This document shows, one piece after another, positions 21,024 through 33,600 of a stretch of 64,000 nucleotides of DNA. The stretch is taken from NCBI RefSeq assembly GCF_012184415.1, contig NZ_VTOX01000014.1, positions 1 to 64,000 on the forward strand, written 5' to 3'. This stretch comes from Ramlibacter lithotrophicus. GTDB taxonomy: Bacteria; Pseudomonadota; Gammaproteobacteria; Burkholderiales; Burkholderiaceae_C. The notes beneath the pieces were generated by a model. The model made no database searches. It saw nothing but the letters and a program-made list of their open reading frames with translations, and was not told the origin of the DNA. The position numbers and the translations under genes were made by a program. Positions within the stretch are counted from its first letter, which is position 1, and each line of letters starts with the position of its first letter.

Positions 21024-24000
21024 TCACGGACGGCAGGTGTCGCCGTCGATGACGATGTCACCGGAGCGGTTGCCGTCCTTGTCCTTTTCGCGCTCCTTCT
21101 CCCGCTCCTCGCGGCGCTCCTCGCGCGCCTGCTGCTCCTGGTGCTGCTGCTCCTGCAGCAGGAGCGTGACGAAGGTATTCAGCGGATTGCTCGCCAGCTC
21201 CGACACCACCTGTTCCGCCAGCGCCTGGTTGCCGCCGAGCATCGGCGCGATTCGACCGGCGGCTGAACCGGAGGGAGCCGGCGTGGGCGCGGGCGTGGGC
21301 GGTGGCAGGGGCTCCGGCGTCGGGACAGGCGTCGGCGCCAGGGTCGGCGGTGGCGTCGGTCCCGGCGTCGGGACCGGCGTGGGCACCGGTGTCGGCTGCG
21401 GTGTCGGCTGCGGTGTCGGCTGCGGTGTCGGCTGCGGTGTCGGCTGCGGGGTCGGCTGCGGGGTCGGCTGCGGGGTCGGCGCGATCGTCGGCCCGGGAGT
21501 GGGCTGCGGCGTCGGCGACGGGGTGGGCTGCGGCGTCGGCTGCTGCGTCGGCGCGATGGTGGGCTCCGCCGTAGGCTGCGGCGTCGGCGCGATCGTCGGC
21601 GCGATGGTGGGCTGCGCAGTGGGCTGCACCGTCGGAGCGATCGTCGGTTCCGCTGTCGGCTGAGGGGTCGGCGAAGGTGTCGGCAAAGGTGTGGGTGACG
21701 GCGTAGGTGACGGCGTGGGTGACGGCGTAGGTGACGGCGTAGGTGACGGCGTGGGCGACGGCGTCGGCGAAGGAGTAGGAGAAGGTGTGGGCGACGGCGT
21801 CGGTGCCACCGTCGGCGGCGGCGAAGGCTCCACCACCGGCGGCAAGGTCGGCGCGGGGGTGGCCACGTTCAACAGCACCGAGCCGAATGCCAGCGTGGCG
21901 CCGGTGACGTTGCCTGACAGCACCGGCAAGTTGCCGGTCGTCGCACCGGCGATCAGCGTGTAACTGCCCGGCGCAGGCTGGGTGGAGGCGGTCGCGACGA
22001 TCACGCTGGTGCCGCCGCCGGTCGGGAAATTGACGCTCCCGGTGACGTTGACCGCGTCGTGGCTGCTGCCGTTGAAATCGAACTGCAGGCTGGCCCCGCT
22101 CAGCACGTCGAGATTGCCGGTGACGTTCACCGAGCCGATGGTGCCGGGCCCGCCCGGGGACAACACGCCCGCAACCGCGAGGTCACCCGCGCCGCTGATG
22201 CCACCGGCGGCGTTCACGCTGCCGCCGCCCAACCCGAGCGTGGCCGACCCGAACCCGCTCCACTGCAGCAGGCCGTCGCTGGTCGCCTGGCGCAAGTCCA
22301 GCACGGCGGCGCCGCCGGGACCGTCCAGCACCGCCCCGGCACCCGCCTGCAGGTTGCCGACAACGAAGGGCGATCGCGCCGTGGCGAGGTACACGCCCCC
22401 CGTTGCCCGCGACCACACGCCGCCGCTGGTGTTCACCGTGAGTGGCAGGGTGCTGGCGCCGATCGGCCCGGCGCTCGCGTCCAGGACCACGGAGCCGTCG
22501 ACCGTCGCGTCGATCGTGCCGGGCAGTTCCTCGACGCCCGATGGCTTCGCTTCGATGGAAGTCGCGGCGACGCTGACGGCGGCGGTGCCCGGCGCGCTGC
22601 CGGTGGCGCTGCTTTCCGACCGCAGCAATTCGATCACCGCTGCACCGGCGCCGCCGTACGAGATCCTGCCAGGGGCACGCGCAGAGAGCATCGTGGAGCC
22701 GGTGTTGCTGTTCGCCAGCGCGATGTCGCCGGCGCTGGTCCATGCATTCAGCGCGGCGAAACTGTTCATGGGATGCACCAGCGCGACGCTGCCGGCGGCG
22801 TCCAGCGCCAGTGTCGAAGCAGCGATGGGCGCGGTCTGGGTGATGCCGCCCAGCCCCTGGCGCAGCGTCACGGGCAGCAGGCCGCCGGCGCCGTCGATCC
22901 CGGCCATCCCGTCCACGGTTCCCACCGCCAGGTCACCCGAGCCGCCGCCGTTCGAGAAGCGGAAGCCCGCGCCAGCCGTGTCGCTCGCCCGGCCGCTGAT
23001 GGTCTGGACGTCGTTCCACTCGTCGAGGGCGACCGTGCCGGCCGAAAGGTTCAGCTGACTCACGGCCAGCACCGTGCGAGCGCCCTGCGTGATGCTGCCG
23101 CCGCTGCCCGTGACGAGGCTCAGCGCCGGGGCACCCGTGATCGTGACGAAACTTGTTCCGTCAGGGTTGTCCCCTTCGATCGCGATGTTGCTGCTGCCCA
23201 GCAGGCCGGGGCCGACCATGACGGTGCCGGCGGAAATGCGGTTCAACTCCGCCGCGCTCAACGTGAGCTTGCCAGCCTCATCCGAGCCCCCCAGCGAGAT
23301 GGCGCGTTCAAGCGTGGCGGGCGTCACGTGCACGCGCCCCGCCCCCGCCTGCACGGCCCCAGCGATCTGCATCCGGTCGGCAAACAGGTCGACCTGGCCG
23401 CCACCGGTGCTCTTCACCGCGGATCCCGCGTCGATCGAGATCCGGGGGGGCGCGGTGGGCGCTGGGGAAGGCAGCGTCTCGGGCAGCAACGCCTGGAGCG
23501 AGAGTGACCCAGCCCCCTGGTTCTCGATGGTGGCGCCGCGCAGCGACAGGTCGCCGCCGGTCGCCTGCAGCAGCAGCGAGGAGGTGGCGGAAAGTCCCTG
23601 GACGTTGCCCACGTCGACCGCGCTGGTGCCGGTGGCCGTCGTCCCGGTGATAAGCAGGCTGCCTGCCTTGATCGTCACCGGCGCCGTGCCGGTGCTCGGC
23701 ACGCCGGCCCCGTCCCAGGTACTGGTGTCGAGCCACACGCCCGCGCCGGTCCCGGCCTCGCCGTTGATGACCAGCGTGCCGGTCCCGGCGTTGAGCGTGG
23801 AGCCGCCGCGTACCTCGACGCCGAGCGCCGCCGCCGCATTGCCGCCCGCGACGACAAGCATCCCGCCGCCGCTGGCGAGGGTGCTGGCGCTGACGTTCAG
23901 GATCGAATCGCTGGCCACCGTCAGCCCGCCGCCCCCGCTGCTGGCGCTGCTTTCGTGGAGGTGCAGGCCCAGGTAGGGGCTGGCGCCGCTTACCGTCAGC

Positions 24001-27000
24001 GAGCCGCCGCTGGTCTCCAGCGCCGAGCCTCCGTAGATCAGCGCTCCATACCTGTCGCCCGTGCCGACCACGGTCACCGGGCCCGCCGTTCCGCTCGCCG
24101 AGAGCGTGCTGCCGGCAATGCGTACGCCGGCGCCGGTGTCGGCGCTGCTCGAGAACCCTTGCACGGCGACGCCGGCTGCGCCGGCCGAAGCGACGGTCGA
24201 GGACTGCAGCACGACGGCGTCGAAGGCCGGCGCGGTCGTTCCACCGGCGCGCAGGAGTGCCTGTCCGGCGGAGGAAGCGACCGTCGAGCCGTCGACGTTC
24301 ACCTGCGCGTTCGGCGCCTCCAGCTTGATGTCGCCGGCTGCAGAGAGCGAGGAGTCCGACACGAACGTGCCGGACGGGAACGTCGCATCGAGGAAAGTGG
24401 TAAAGGTGCCGCCGCCGAGGAGCGACACGGCACCGGTGGCCGCAATGATTTCGGACGCTGAGGCCAGGGACACCTTGCCCGCCGGTGCCGTGACGTCGAC
24501 GTCGCCCTGCGTCGCCGTGAGCTTCGCGCCGGTCAAGGCCACCTGGGCATCGGTGCCCGTCGCCTGCAGCACGATGCCGCCACTGGCGGCCGTCAGCTGC
24601 GCGCCGCTCACGGAAATGCCGTCCTCGGCCTGGATGCTGACGGTGCCGCCGCTGATGGTGGTAGCGGACACGGCCACGGTGCCCGCCACCACGCTGACGC
24701 TGCCGGTGCCCGCGCTCACCGGGGCGATGACCTGCAGCGTGGCGCCGGAGGCCTTCAGGTCGAGCGGCTGGTCGGTGGTCCAGACGCCGTCGATGCCATC
24801 CACGCCGCTCGCGATCTTCAGCGCGGTGCCGTTCGCGAACACGAACGGGTGGTCCATGTTGCCCGGATCGCCGGGCGCGGCGGCGAGGTTCGCCACCTGG
24901 TTCGCGGCCGTGCCCAGGTCGGCGCCTTTCACTGCCTGCACCGCGAGGTTCGTCGCCGTGATCGCAGCGTCGCTGGTCTGCGTGATCCTTTCGCCGGACT
25001 GGAGCGACAAGGTCGGCAACGGCGCGACCAGTGGCGCGACGACGGCGAGGGGGCCGGAAGCGAGCGAGCCGATGCGCAGCACGCCGGTGCCGGTGAGCTT
25101 CGCCAGTTCGTCCTTCGAGATCTGCAGCAAGGTGCCGTTCGCATCGCAGCAGTCGTTGAGCTCGACGGCGCGGCCCGCCGTGGCCGGCTTGAGCCACATG
25201 AGGCCGCTGCCCGAGTCGATCGTGCTGGCCGAGAACAGGTCCAGCCTGTCGCCTTGCAGGGTGATTGCGCTCCCCGCGAGCGAACTGCCCACGGACAGCA
25301 TGGATCCCGTCCCGGCCGCCGCCAGTGTCAGCGCTCCGCTCGCCTGCACGCTGGCGTTGACGGCGAGGCTGCGGGCGGTGATCAGCGACACGTCGCCCGC
25401 GGTGTTTGAAAGACCACCCGTGGGCAACAGCGCCGCGACCGCGAGCGTGCCGGTGCCGTCGTGGGCGAAATCCACGTTGCCGGCGCCGGAATTGGCGGCG
25501 CTGAGCCGGGCGGCGTCGATCCACATGGGACCGCCGTAGCCGTCGCCGATGCCGCCTGTCGCCACGACCTTGAGGTCGTCGGCGACGAGCGTGCTGTAGG
25601 TCTCGAGCGAGACGGGCCCCGACGCCGTCAGCGCCACGTCGCCCTTGCCGCCGCCGGCCCCGGCCGCGCTGATGTTGCTGCCCGTCAGGATGTCGCCGAT
25701 GAGGCTGAAACCGCCCAGCTTGATGGAGGACCCACCCGCGGTCAGCGTGATGTCGCCGCCGGCGCCGGCCGCCGGCGTGGTGCTGATCTCGCTCACCATG
25801 ATGCTTCCCGCCGCGCCGCCGGCGTTCAGGTTCACGGCGCCGCCCTTGGTCGCGATGCCCCCGGCTTCGATCTTGCCGCCCAGGGTGCTCATCGTCACGC
25901 CGCCGCCGCCGGTGGCGATCCAGACGTCCGGACCCTTGATGCTGCCGCCGGCCGAAACGGTGAAGGACTGGCCCGGACCCACGCCCGCGAGGTTCAACGT
26001 GCTGTCGGCGAGTGGCTGGAAGATCACGTCGCGATCCGCCCACAGCGTCACGGTGCCGCTCAGGGCTTCGAGGGCCTGCTCGGAGATCGTCGCACTCGAA
26101 GTGGAATCGACGTCCGCGAGATCGACCGCGTTGTCCGCGAGCGCTGCGTCGTTGGCGCCGCCTGTCCCGTCGGCGATGGTGATGTCCAGCGGATCGAGCA
26201 GCAGCGAGCCGGCCATGCCTTGCGGCGCCGTCGTATCGACGGTCGCACGGAACACCAGTCGCCTCTTGCCGGACGTCTCCACGGCGCCGCCGTTGCCGCC
26301 GTGCACGCCGCCCCTCGATTCGATCTGCCCGCCCGCTCGCGTCAGCTCGTCGGACCACACCACCACGGTGCCGCCGTCACCGCGCTCCAGCGCATTGGCC
26401 CGGATCACGGCACCGGCTTCGACGGTGGTGTTCTTCGCATTGCGGATGCCCGCGTCGCCGCCTTGCCACCCGCCGCCGACCAGGGCCTGTCCACCGCCTT
26501 CGGCTCCGCTCACGTCGACGACCGCGCCGCTGCGCACGATCAGCGATTCGGCAGTGGCACGCACTTCGCCACCGCGCCGTCCCTGCGTCGCCGCGACGGT
26601 ACCCGAGATCTCCGCGCTCCGGCCGCCGGTCAGCACCACCTTCCCGCCGCTGGCCGTCACGCCCTTGGCCTGGACCAGTCCGCTGTGGTTCAGGTGTCCG
26701 GCGAAGATCCCGACCGCATCTCCTTGCAGCGTGCCGAGATTGATCGCCTGGTCGCCGGGAGCCTGCACCTGCAGCCAGATCCCCTCCAGGCCGCGCCCCG
26801 TGAGTTCCACCCTCTGTCCGGCAGCCAGCAGCGTGGCGCCCTCGGGGGAGCGCAGCAGCGCGGGCGTGCCGACCTGCACCCGCGGCGCGACCAGCACCAG
26901 GTCACCGCTTCTCGCGAGCACGTGCCCGTCGACCTGGAGCACGCCGGCGGTGGCCGCGTCGCCGCCGAACATGAGACGCCCCGCCACCGCGTCGGCATCG

Positions 27001-27512
27001 GCCATGCGCAGCGTCGAGGCCGTGAAGCCGGCAGTGTCGACGACGGCGCCGGCGCCCACGGCGATCCCGGACGGGTTCACCAGCACCAGCCGGCCGTTGG
27101 AGGCCAGCGTGCCGTAGATCGCGCTCGGATTGCCGCCGAGGACGCGATTGATCGACGTGCTGCGTGCGTCAGGCTGCCGGAACTGCGTGGTCGTGCCGGC
27201 CGGCACCGAGAAGCTTTGCCAGTCGATGGCCGAGTGACGCGTGCCCGGGCCGTTCAGCGTGGTCACGACCAGCGTACTGCCTTGCTGCTGGAGGCTGGCC
27301 TGCCCGTGGATCGCGTGCGCCCCCGCCGGTTGCCCGAACGCAGTGGTGCCCACGGACATGAAGGCCGCGGCCACCGCCAGCGCGAGTCCGGCCGGCCGGA
27401 AGCCCGCGGCAATCGGGTGGATCGCCGGAGCGCGGCTGGGCCGCGGAGCGGCGACTGGCGGCGCGCGGCGCCCGGCCGGCGCAGCCGCCGGCGCGATGGT
27501 CGAATGGTCCAC
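21024..27512 (-). CDS. giant filamentous-haemagglutinin-like exoprotein 1 with Thr-Pro stalk
   Basis: A 2162-residue predicted two-partner-secretion (TpsA) exoprotein. It has a long signal region (residues 1-65; hydrophobic core [19 protein letters not shown]) and an N-terminal haemagglutination/TPS domain (about 66-330) with [15 protein letters not shown] and [10 protein letters not shown] (146 onward). Residues 330-1880 are a beta-helix-type repetitive passenger. A Thr-Pro-rich stalk (about 1890-2077; PTPS and PTPQ units) leads to a conserved C-terminus with [15 protein letters not shown], a charged [12 protein letters not shown] coil and the end IDGDTCRP. The start is GTG with a GGGAG site. 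It is a tandem paralogue of the next gene. No TpsB pore gene lies in the window. It probably acts in adhesion or biofilm formation. Confidence 0.85.
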   Translation of the reverse strand: MDHSTIAPAAAPAGRRAPPVAAPRPSRAPAIHPIAAGFRPAGLALAVAAAFMSVGTTAFGQPAGAHAIHGQASLQQQGSTLVVTTLNGPGTRHSAIDWQSFSVPAGTTTQFRQPDARSTSINRVLGGNPSAIYGTLASNGRLVLVNPSGIAVGAGAVVDTAGFTASTLRMADADAVAGRLMFGGDAATAGVLQVDGHVLARSGDLVLVAPRVQVGTPALLRSPEGATLLAAGQRVELTGRGLEGIWLQVQAPGDQAINLGTLQGDAVGIFAGHLNHSGLVQAKGVTASGGKVVLTGGRSAEISGTVAATQGRRGGEVRATAESLIVRSGAVVDVSGAEGGGQALVGGGWQGGDAGIRNAKNTTVEAGAVIRANALERGDGGTVVVWSDELTRAGGQIESRGGVHGGNGGAVETSGKRRLVFRATVDTTAPQGMAGSLLLDPLDITIADGTGGANDAALADNAVDLADVDSTSSATISEQALEALSGTVTLWADRDVIFQPLADSTLNLAGVGPGQSFTVSAGGSIKGPDVWIATGGGGVTMSTLGGKIEAGGIATKGGAVNLNAGGAAGSIMVSEISTTPAAGAGGDITLTAGGSSIKLGGFSLIGDILTGSNISAAGAGGGKGDVALTASGPVSLETYSTLVADDLKVVATGGIGDGYGGPMWIDAARLSAANSGAGNVDFAHDGTGTLAVAALLPTGGLSNTAGDVSLITARSLAVNASVQASGALTLAAAGTGSMLSVGSSLAGSAITLQGDRLDLFSASTIDSGSGLMWLKPATAGRAVELNDCCDANGTLLQISKDELAKLTGTGVLRIGSLASGPLAVVAPLVAPLPTLSLQSGERITQTSDAAITATNLAVQAVKGADLGTAANQVANLAAAPGDPGNMDHPFVFANGTALKIASGVDGIDGVWTTDQPLDLKASGATLQVIAPVSAGTGSVSVVAGTVAVSATTISGGTVSIQAEDGISVSGAQLTAASGGIVLQATGTDAQVALTGAKLTATQGDVDVTAPAGKVSLASASEIIAATGAVSLLGGGTFTTFLDATFPSGTFVSDSSLSAAGDIKLEAPNAQVNVDGSTVASSAGQALLRAGGTTAPAFDAVVLQSSTVASAGAAGVAVQGFSSSADTGAGVRIAGSTLSASGTAGPVTVVGTGDRYGALIYGGSALETSGGSLTVSGASPYLGLHLHESSASSGGGGLTVASDSILNVSASTLASGGGMLVVAGGNAAAALGVEVRGGSTLNAGTGTLVINGEAGTGAGVWLDTSTWDGAGVPSTGTAPVTIKAGSLLITGTTATGTSAVDVGNVQGLSATSSLLLQATGGDLSLRGATIENQGAGSLSLQALLPETLPSPAPTAPPRISIDAGSAVKSTGGGQVDLFADRMQIAGAVQAGAGRVHVTPATLERAISLGGSDEAGKLTLSAAELNRISAGTVMVGPGLLGSSNIAIEGDNPDGTSFVTITGAPALSLVTGSGGSITQGARTVLAVSQLNLSAGTVALDEWNDVQTISGRASDTAGAGFRFSNGGGSGDLAVGTVDGMAGIDGAGGLLPVTLRQGLGGITQTAPIAASTLALDAAGSVALVHPMNSFAALNAWTSAGDIALANSNTGSTMLSARAPGRISYGGAGAAVIELLRSESSATGSAPGTAAVSVAATSIEAKPSGVEELPGTIDATVDGSVVLDASAGPIGASTLPLTVNTSGGVWSRATGGVYLATARSPFVVGNLQAGAGAVLDGPGGAAVLDLRQATSDGLLQWSGFGSATLGLGGGSVNAAGGISGAGDLAVAGVLSPGGPGTIGSVNVTGNLDVLSGASLQFDFNGSSHDAVNVTGSVNFPTGGGTSVIVATASTQPAPGSYTLIAGATTGNLPVLSGNVTGATLAFGSVLLNVATPAPTLPPVVEPSPPPTVAPTPSPTPSPTPSPTPSPTPSPTPSPTPSPTPSPTPSPTPLPTPSPTPQPTAEPTIAPTVQPTAQPTIAPTIAPTPQPTAEPTIAPTQQPTPQPTPSPTPQPTPGPTIAPTPQPTPQPTPQPTPQPTPQPTPQPTPQPTPVPTPVPTPGPTPPPTLAPTPVPTPEPLPPPTPAPTPAPSGSAAGRIAPMLGGNQALAEQVVSELASNPLNTFVTLLLQEQQHQEQQAREERREEREKEREKDKDGNRSGDIVIDGDTCRP
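21388..21471. repeat. seven tandem 12-bp units in the stalk of exoprotein 1
   Basis: Five perfect copies of GGTGTCGGCTGC are followed by two GGGGTCGGCTGC copies, in frame, each encoding one Pro-Thr-Pro-Gln step on the minus strand. Because the unit is a multiple of three, slippage would change stalk length without breaking the reading frame. Confidence 0.9.
21694..21765. repeat. six tandem 12-bp units in the stalk of exoprotein 1 (PTPS type)
   Basis: Near-identical units GGTGACGGCGTA or GGTGACGGCGTG (last copy diverged) encode Pro-Thr-Pro-Ser steps on the minus strand. This is a second, independent array in the same stalk, separated from the PTPQ array by less regular Thr-Pro coding DNA. Confidence 0.9.
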
Positions 27513-27670
27513 GGATGCTCCCGCAGTAGCCTCCCCGAACCTGCTCTGATGGGGCTCTTGCCGCTACATCCGTGGCCCCGCAGATCAACTTAGCACACGG
27601 CTCCTGGAGCGGCAAATCAGGCGGCGCGCCCGCCCCGGGACCGGCGGCTTGCGGGCCGGCCAGGCCCGGC
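27513..27670 (-). promoter_or_regulatory. spacer between the two exoprotein genes with candidate promoter of exoprotein 1
   Basis: This 158-base gap separates the tandem genes. TAGCACACGG (27591-27600; CCGTGTGCTA on the minus strand) sits 79 bases before the GTG of exoprotein 1. The same ten bases occur 78 bases before the GTG of exoprotein 2. On the minus strand TGC-TAAGTT resembles an extended -10 box. A six-base GC hairpin (27652-27657 with 27663-27668) follows the stop of exoprotein 2 but lacks a T-run. Confidence 0.45.
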
Positions 27671-30600
27671 TCAAGGACGGCAGGTGTCGCCGTCGATGAC
27701 GATGTCGTCGGAGCGCTTCTCGTCCTTGTTCTTGTCGCGTTCCTTCTCCCGCTCCTCGCGGCGCTCCTCGCGTGCCTGCTGCTCCTGGTGCTGCTGCTCC
27801 TGCACCAGCAACGTGACGAAGGTCTGCAGCGGGGTGTTGCTCTCCGTGACCACCTGTTCGGCCAGCGCCTGGTTGCCGCTCAGCATCGGCGCGATGCGGT
27901 CGGCGGCCGACCCCGTCGGCGCCGGCGTGGGCGCGGGCGTCGGCGGTGGCAGGGGCTTCGGAGTCGGTGCCGGGGTCGGCACTGGCGTCGGCGCCGGGGT
28001 AGGGGCCGGCGTAGGGGCCGGCGTAGGAGCCGGTGTAGGAGCCGGCGTGGGGGCCGGCGTGGGAGCCGGCGTAGGAGCCGGCGTAGGAGCCGGTGTCGGT
28101 TCCGGTGTGGGCGCAGGCGTCGGCTGCGGGGTCGGGGCCGCCGTTGGTGGCGGGGTCGGCGCGGGCGTCGGCCCGGCCGTGGGCTCCGGCGTCGGTGCGG
28201 GAGTGGGTGCCGCCGTCGGCGCCGGCGTGGGGGCTTCGGTGGGTGCCGGCGTCGGCGCGGCCGTGGGCTCCGGCGTCGGTGCGGGAGTGGGTGCGGGCGT
28301 CGGTGCCGGCGTGGGAGCTGCCGTCGGGGCCGGGGTCGGGGCCGGCGTGGGCGCCGCCGTGGGCTCCGGTGTCGGTTGTGGTGTCGGCGAGGGAGTCGGC
28401 GCCACGGTAGGCTCGGGCGTGGGCTCCGCCGTCGGCGGGGAACTGGTCGGCGGTGGGCTGGTCGGCGCCGGCGTGACGACGGCGTTGGCGATCTTGACCA
28501 GGCCGGCGTAGCTCACCGGAATGGTGGTCGTGGTGAAGGCGCCGCTCACCGCACCGGCGGTGGCAATGACGTTGAACGCATCGCCTTCGTTGGGCGCGTA
28601 GGTGCTGATCACCTGCAACGTCCCGCCAAGGGCCACGTTGCCGGTGACGTTCAGCTGGTCGTACCCGGTGCCGGGGGCGTTGCTCTCGACTTCGACCTGC
28701 AGCGTCCCCGCCGCACCCTGCTGATAGTCGCCCTGGATGGACAGGATGCCGGGCGAGTTGCCGGGAGCGACGATGCCGTTGTTGACGACGTTGGCGAGGA
28801 TCGTGCCGGCCCCCTTCAGCGTGCCCTGGTTCGAGAGGCTGCCCACCCCATTGGAGAAGCCGTCATAGGTGTCGATGTCCAGGGACCCGTTCACCGTGAG
28901 TGTCCCGCTGTTCTGCAGCTCGCCCACCACGTAGGTCGAGAAGTCGAGGTTGTCGGCGAGCAGCAGGTTGCCCGGGTTGATCCATCGGCCGTACACGGTG
29001 AGGTCTTCGGTCACGCTGGTGCCGCCGGCCGCCGAGGCAGTGAAGATGCCGGTGGCGCCCTGGGTTCCGGGCAGTCCTGGGGACGGACTGGGCGCGGGAG
29101 CAGGACTGCCGGTCGGGGATGGGGTGACGGTGGGCGCAGGATAGCCGGGGGCGCCGCCGCCGACGTCGACCACGCCGGCAAGAGCCAGCGTCGGTGCCGT
29201 GGTGGCGTCGGGAGGAGCCAGAACGGTGATGGTCACGCTGCCACCGGCCCCGCCGTTGCCGGCCGTGGCGCTGCCGATGCTCTCGGAGCCGCCGTCGCCG
29301 CCGGGGGCGTACAGGTAGCCGCCCAGGCTGCTGGAGCCCTTCGCGGTGACGGTGATGCTCCCGCCCGCGCCGCCATTGCCGCCGAAGTCGGCGGACGTCG
29401 TGCCGGAGCTGTATCCGCCCCAGCCGCCAGGCGCCGCCACGTAACTGCCGCTGCCGGCCTGCACGCCACCGTTGTCGCTCGTGATGTTGATGACGCCGCC
29501 ATCGCCACCGGTGCCGCCATGCGTGGTGCCGTCGCCGCCGTCACCGCCGCTGGCGCGCAATTGCGACGACGCAAGCGTCACGCCGGCGTCGCCGATGACG
29601 TTGATGGTGCCGCCCTTGCCGCCCGCGCCTCCGGCACCGGCGTAGGCATAGCCTCCGTAACCGCCATCTGCAGAGAACCAGACGGCCGGTTCGATCGCCA
29701 CCTGCGGCCCGGTGACCGTGATGGTCCCACCCGCTCCACCCGCGCCGGCGCTCCCGGCGTCGGCGTAACCGCCGCCCCCGCCCCTGACGTCCAGATCCGC
29801 CCCTTCGCGCAGCTGCAGCGTGCCGGCCGTCTGAGTGAGCGCGATCGTGCCGCCCACGCCGCCACCGCCGCCTGCCGTCAGGGACCCATAGCCGCCCCAG
29901 CCGCCGCGGGCCGAAGCGTCCCGGATGAGGAGTTCATCTCTCGCCTGGACCGTCACCGTGCCGCCAGTGCCACCCGTTCCGGCGCCGTCGGCGTCGCCGC
30001 CGTCCGCGTCGAGCCTGCCGTAGACCAGCGCCCTGCCGGTCAGTGCAGTGATGGTGATGGTTCCACCCGCGCCGCCCGCGACCGGCGAGGGGTTCCAGGA
30101 GTCTCCGCCATACACGCCGATGTAGCCGTAGCCTTCGCCTTCGACGTTGCCGACACTGACGTCCTGGCCGCTGCTGATGGTCACCGTGCCGCCCTTGCCA
30201 CCGCCGCCGGTGTCGCTGTCTTCGCCGTAGGCGTAGATGGCGTCGACCGCGACCGGGCCGGCCGAAGTGAGCGTGACGGTGCCACCGGCGCCGCCCTTGC
30301 CGCCGCCGGCCAAGGAGCTGTCTTCGGCATAGCCCCCGCCCACGCTGATGTACTGGATACCGAGGCCGGTCGCCGCGTCCACGGTCACCGTCCCGCCGTT
30401 GCCGCCGCTGCCGCCGTAGCTGTCGCCGCCGTCGGCCTCGAGCCATCCGCGCACCGAGACGGCGCCGCCGGTGCTCTCCATCACGATGGAACCGCCGTCG
30501 CCGGCCCGGCCGCCGGCAGCATCGCTGGAGCCGCCGCCCACATCGATGCCAGTCGAATACGTGGTGCTGCCGAGGACGATGTCCTGCGCGGCGGTAATGG

Positions 30601-33600
30601 TGACCGAGCCGCCCTTGCCGCCTGGACCGGTGTCGCTGTCGCCGCCTTCACCGTCGATCCAGCCCACCAGCGTGACGCCGCCGGCGCCGGACCGGATCGT
30701 GACGCCGCCGCCGGCGCCGCCGGCCGCCGTCACCTCACCAGCATTCGAGGAACCTCCGCTCACGTCGATGTGGGCGGTGGCGGCGTCCGTTCCGATCACG
30801 ACCTGCTGGGCGGCGCTGATTCCCACGGTGCCGCCGGTGCCGCCGGGACCTTCGTCGCCCCAGCCACCGCGCGCATACAGGTTGCCGGTCAGCGTCACGG
30901 CACCGGCGGTCGACTCGATGGTGACCTGTCCGCCGTTCCCGCCGTCCTGGCCGGAACTCTCGATCCACCCCGCGTCCCCGCCGTCGACGTTGATGCCGCC
31001 AGCGATGGTCAGTGCGTCCCTGGCGAGGACCGTTACCGTGCCACCCTGGCCGCCCGTCTGGCCATAGCCGCCCTCGGCCCGGAGCTGCCCGTACACCGCG
31101 ACCTTGCCTTGGGAAGCGTCCAGCTTGACGAGCCCTCCCAGGCCGCCAACCAGGCCGCCGCCGCCGCCGGCGTCGACATAGACGGATCGCCCGTACGCCA
31201 GCTCCGCGGACGGGAACTCGCCGAGCAGGATGTCCTGCCCCGCGACGATCGTCACGCTGCCGCCATCGCCCCCATTGGCGTTGCCGCTGCCGCCGCCGTT
31301 GACCAGCAGTTCATCGCCGATGACCACGGATCCCGCGGTGGCGGTGATGGTCACCGCGCCGCCCTTGCCACCGGCCGCCTCGGACGAATAGCCGCCGGTC
31401 GACTCGACGTAGTACAGGTCGACCTTCGTTCCGGCCGTCGCGGTGACGTTGACGGAGCCGCCATCCGCACCGGCGCCGCCGCTGGCGTAGATGGAGTGGC
31501 CGACGATGCTGCCGGCGGTGGACGTCACGGTCACGGCGCCACCGGCGGCGCTGCTCGACCACCCGTCAGTGTCGATCGAGCCGAACGAGATTTCGTCTTG
31601 CGCGTCCAGCATCACGGTGCCGGCGACTCCGCCGCCGGTCCGGAAATTGCCTTGTCCCTTGATGGCGCCGGCCGTGCCGCCAAGAACCTCGTCGCCCGCC
31701 GTAACGGATATCCCACCTCCGGCCGCCGAGACAGTGGGCGCGGACGCACCCGGGAACACGACGTCGCCGTAAGCACGAATGTCGACGTTGCCGTCGGTGG
31801 AAGTCACATCGGCCCGCACCGACAAGGCGCCGGACGACGCCTCCAGCGTCACCGACTTGCCCTTGATTGCCTGCTCGACGTCCAGCGTGACCGGACGTTC
31901 GGCGTCGCCCTTCAGACTGCTGGAGAGCTTGAGCGATCCGGCCGCTTCGATGCCTGCATACCCGGCGACGCTGGAGACCAGAATCGGGTTGGAGCTCGCG
32001 TACCTGAAATCACCGGCGGTGGCGCGACCCGCGACGACGCCGGTGGTGTTGCCGCCGGTCGCCGTGGTCAGGTCGACCGAGGCGCCTTCCGCGAACACTT
32101 CGCTGCCGGCAAGACCGCCGGCGGCCGTCTGGGTCAGCGCGCCGCTGGCCGACAGCCGGACGAGGCCACCGAGGGCGCGGTCCGTGAAGCTCGCCATGAC
32201 ACCGCTCGCGCCCTCCTGGCCGCTGCCGATGCTCAAGTCGCCGCTGTTGGAGAACTTGAACGAGTGGTTGGTCTCCACGGTGCCGGCGCGGCCGGCCAGC
32301 GTGGCCACCTCGTTGGACGCCGCAGTCAGGTCGACGTCGCCGCCCGCGATCACCGTCAGCGTGTTGCTGGCACTGACCGCACCGCCGTTGCTCTGCGTGA
32401 TGCCGGCGCCGGAGCTGGTGGTTTTCAGCAGCACCTCGCTGCCGTTCACCGGGGCGTCAAGGACCAGCCCGCTTTCCGCCTCGATGCTGACGGCGGCGCC
32501 GCCGCCGGTCGTGACCGCCCCCGTGACGTTGATCGTGCCGAAACCCGTCGAGCGGATCGACACCGACGAATCGGGTGCCGCCTGGCTGACGCCGGCCAGC
32601 TCCCAGGACGCAACGGGTGCCCGGCCCACGAAAACAATGGATCCGGTGCTGCCGGTCTGCGTGGCCGAGAACGAATTGATCGTGTTGTCGCCCTGCAGGT
32701 CGATCGACTGCGCTGCCGCGACCTCCAGCGTGTGCGTCGCGACCGTCGTTCCCGGCCCCTGGGTCACGCTGCCAGTCTCGGCTTTCAGGCCGACGCTGCC
32801 GCCGCCGACCCCGGTGTCGATCGCCTGAATCCCGTCGGCGAGCACGAGGTTGCCGGCCAGGGCGCGCAGGTTCACCGCCTGGTTCTGGGCCTTGACCCCT
32901 TCGGTCAAGCCGATCTTGCCGACCGCGAATCCTTGCGAATTGGTGAAACTGAACCCGCCGGCAGCCGCCGATCCGGCCAGTACGCCGACGCTGTTGCCGA
33001 TGTTGTCCAGCGTCACGCTGCTCTCGCGCGACAACGCGACCAGGCTGGCCGCCGTGATCGGCTCCGTTTGCGAAATCGGACCCTTGGCATCGAGCGTCAA
33101 TCCGCCGGCACCCGTCGCGACGATCGGTGCATTGATGGCGATCTCGCCGTCGGCCTCCAGGGTCAGACCATGCGGCGAGGCCCATTCCATCTTGCTCAAG
33201 ACCTTGATGTACCCCTCGTTCGCTCCATCGTTGGCGGTCGTGAGCGTTACGGCGGCCGTCTCAAGCGAGCTCTTGAGAACGCTGGGCAAGAGAAGCGATT
33301 CGGACGCGGCGCCGTCCGGCAGGGCCTCCGCGACGTACATGTTCGTCGGATCGAGCAGCAGGCTGCCCGTGCGCCCTTGCGGCGCGCGCGTGTCCACCTG
33401 GCCGCGCATGTCGAGGTAGTGACCGGAGGTCTCGATCCTGCCGCCGTCGCCGCCGCCCGCGCCGCCGCGCGCGGACAGCGAACCCCGGACGCGCGTCGCC
33501 CCATCGGACCAGGCCACGATGGTGCCGCCGTCACCGCTTGCGATCGCGTCCGCCTTGACCTGCACCCCGGCCTCCAGCGTGGTGCGCTGCGCATTTGCGA

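Noticed and set aside
20992-21024. A terminator between glcD and exoprotein 1
   Set aside because: The 31-base convergent gap has no stable hairpin or T-run.
25461-27593. A 710-codon plus-strand frame opposite exoprotein 1
   Set aside because: Low-complexity Arg/Ala/His-rich translation without motifs; antisense to a well-supported gene.
21290-28470. Periodic repeats that could be mistaken for CRISPR arrays
   Set aside because: Units are 12 bases, directly tandem, without spacers and in frame with Thr-Pro coding sequence; no cas genes are nearby.
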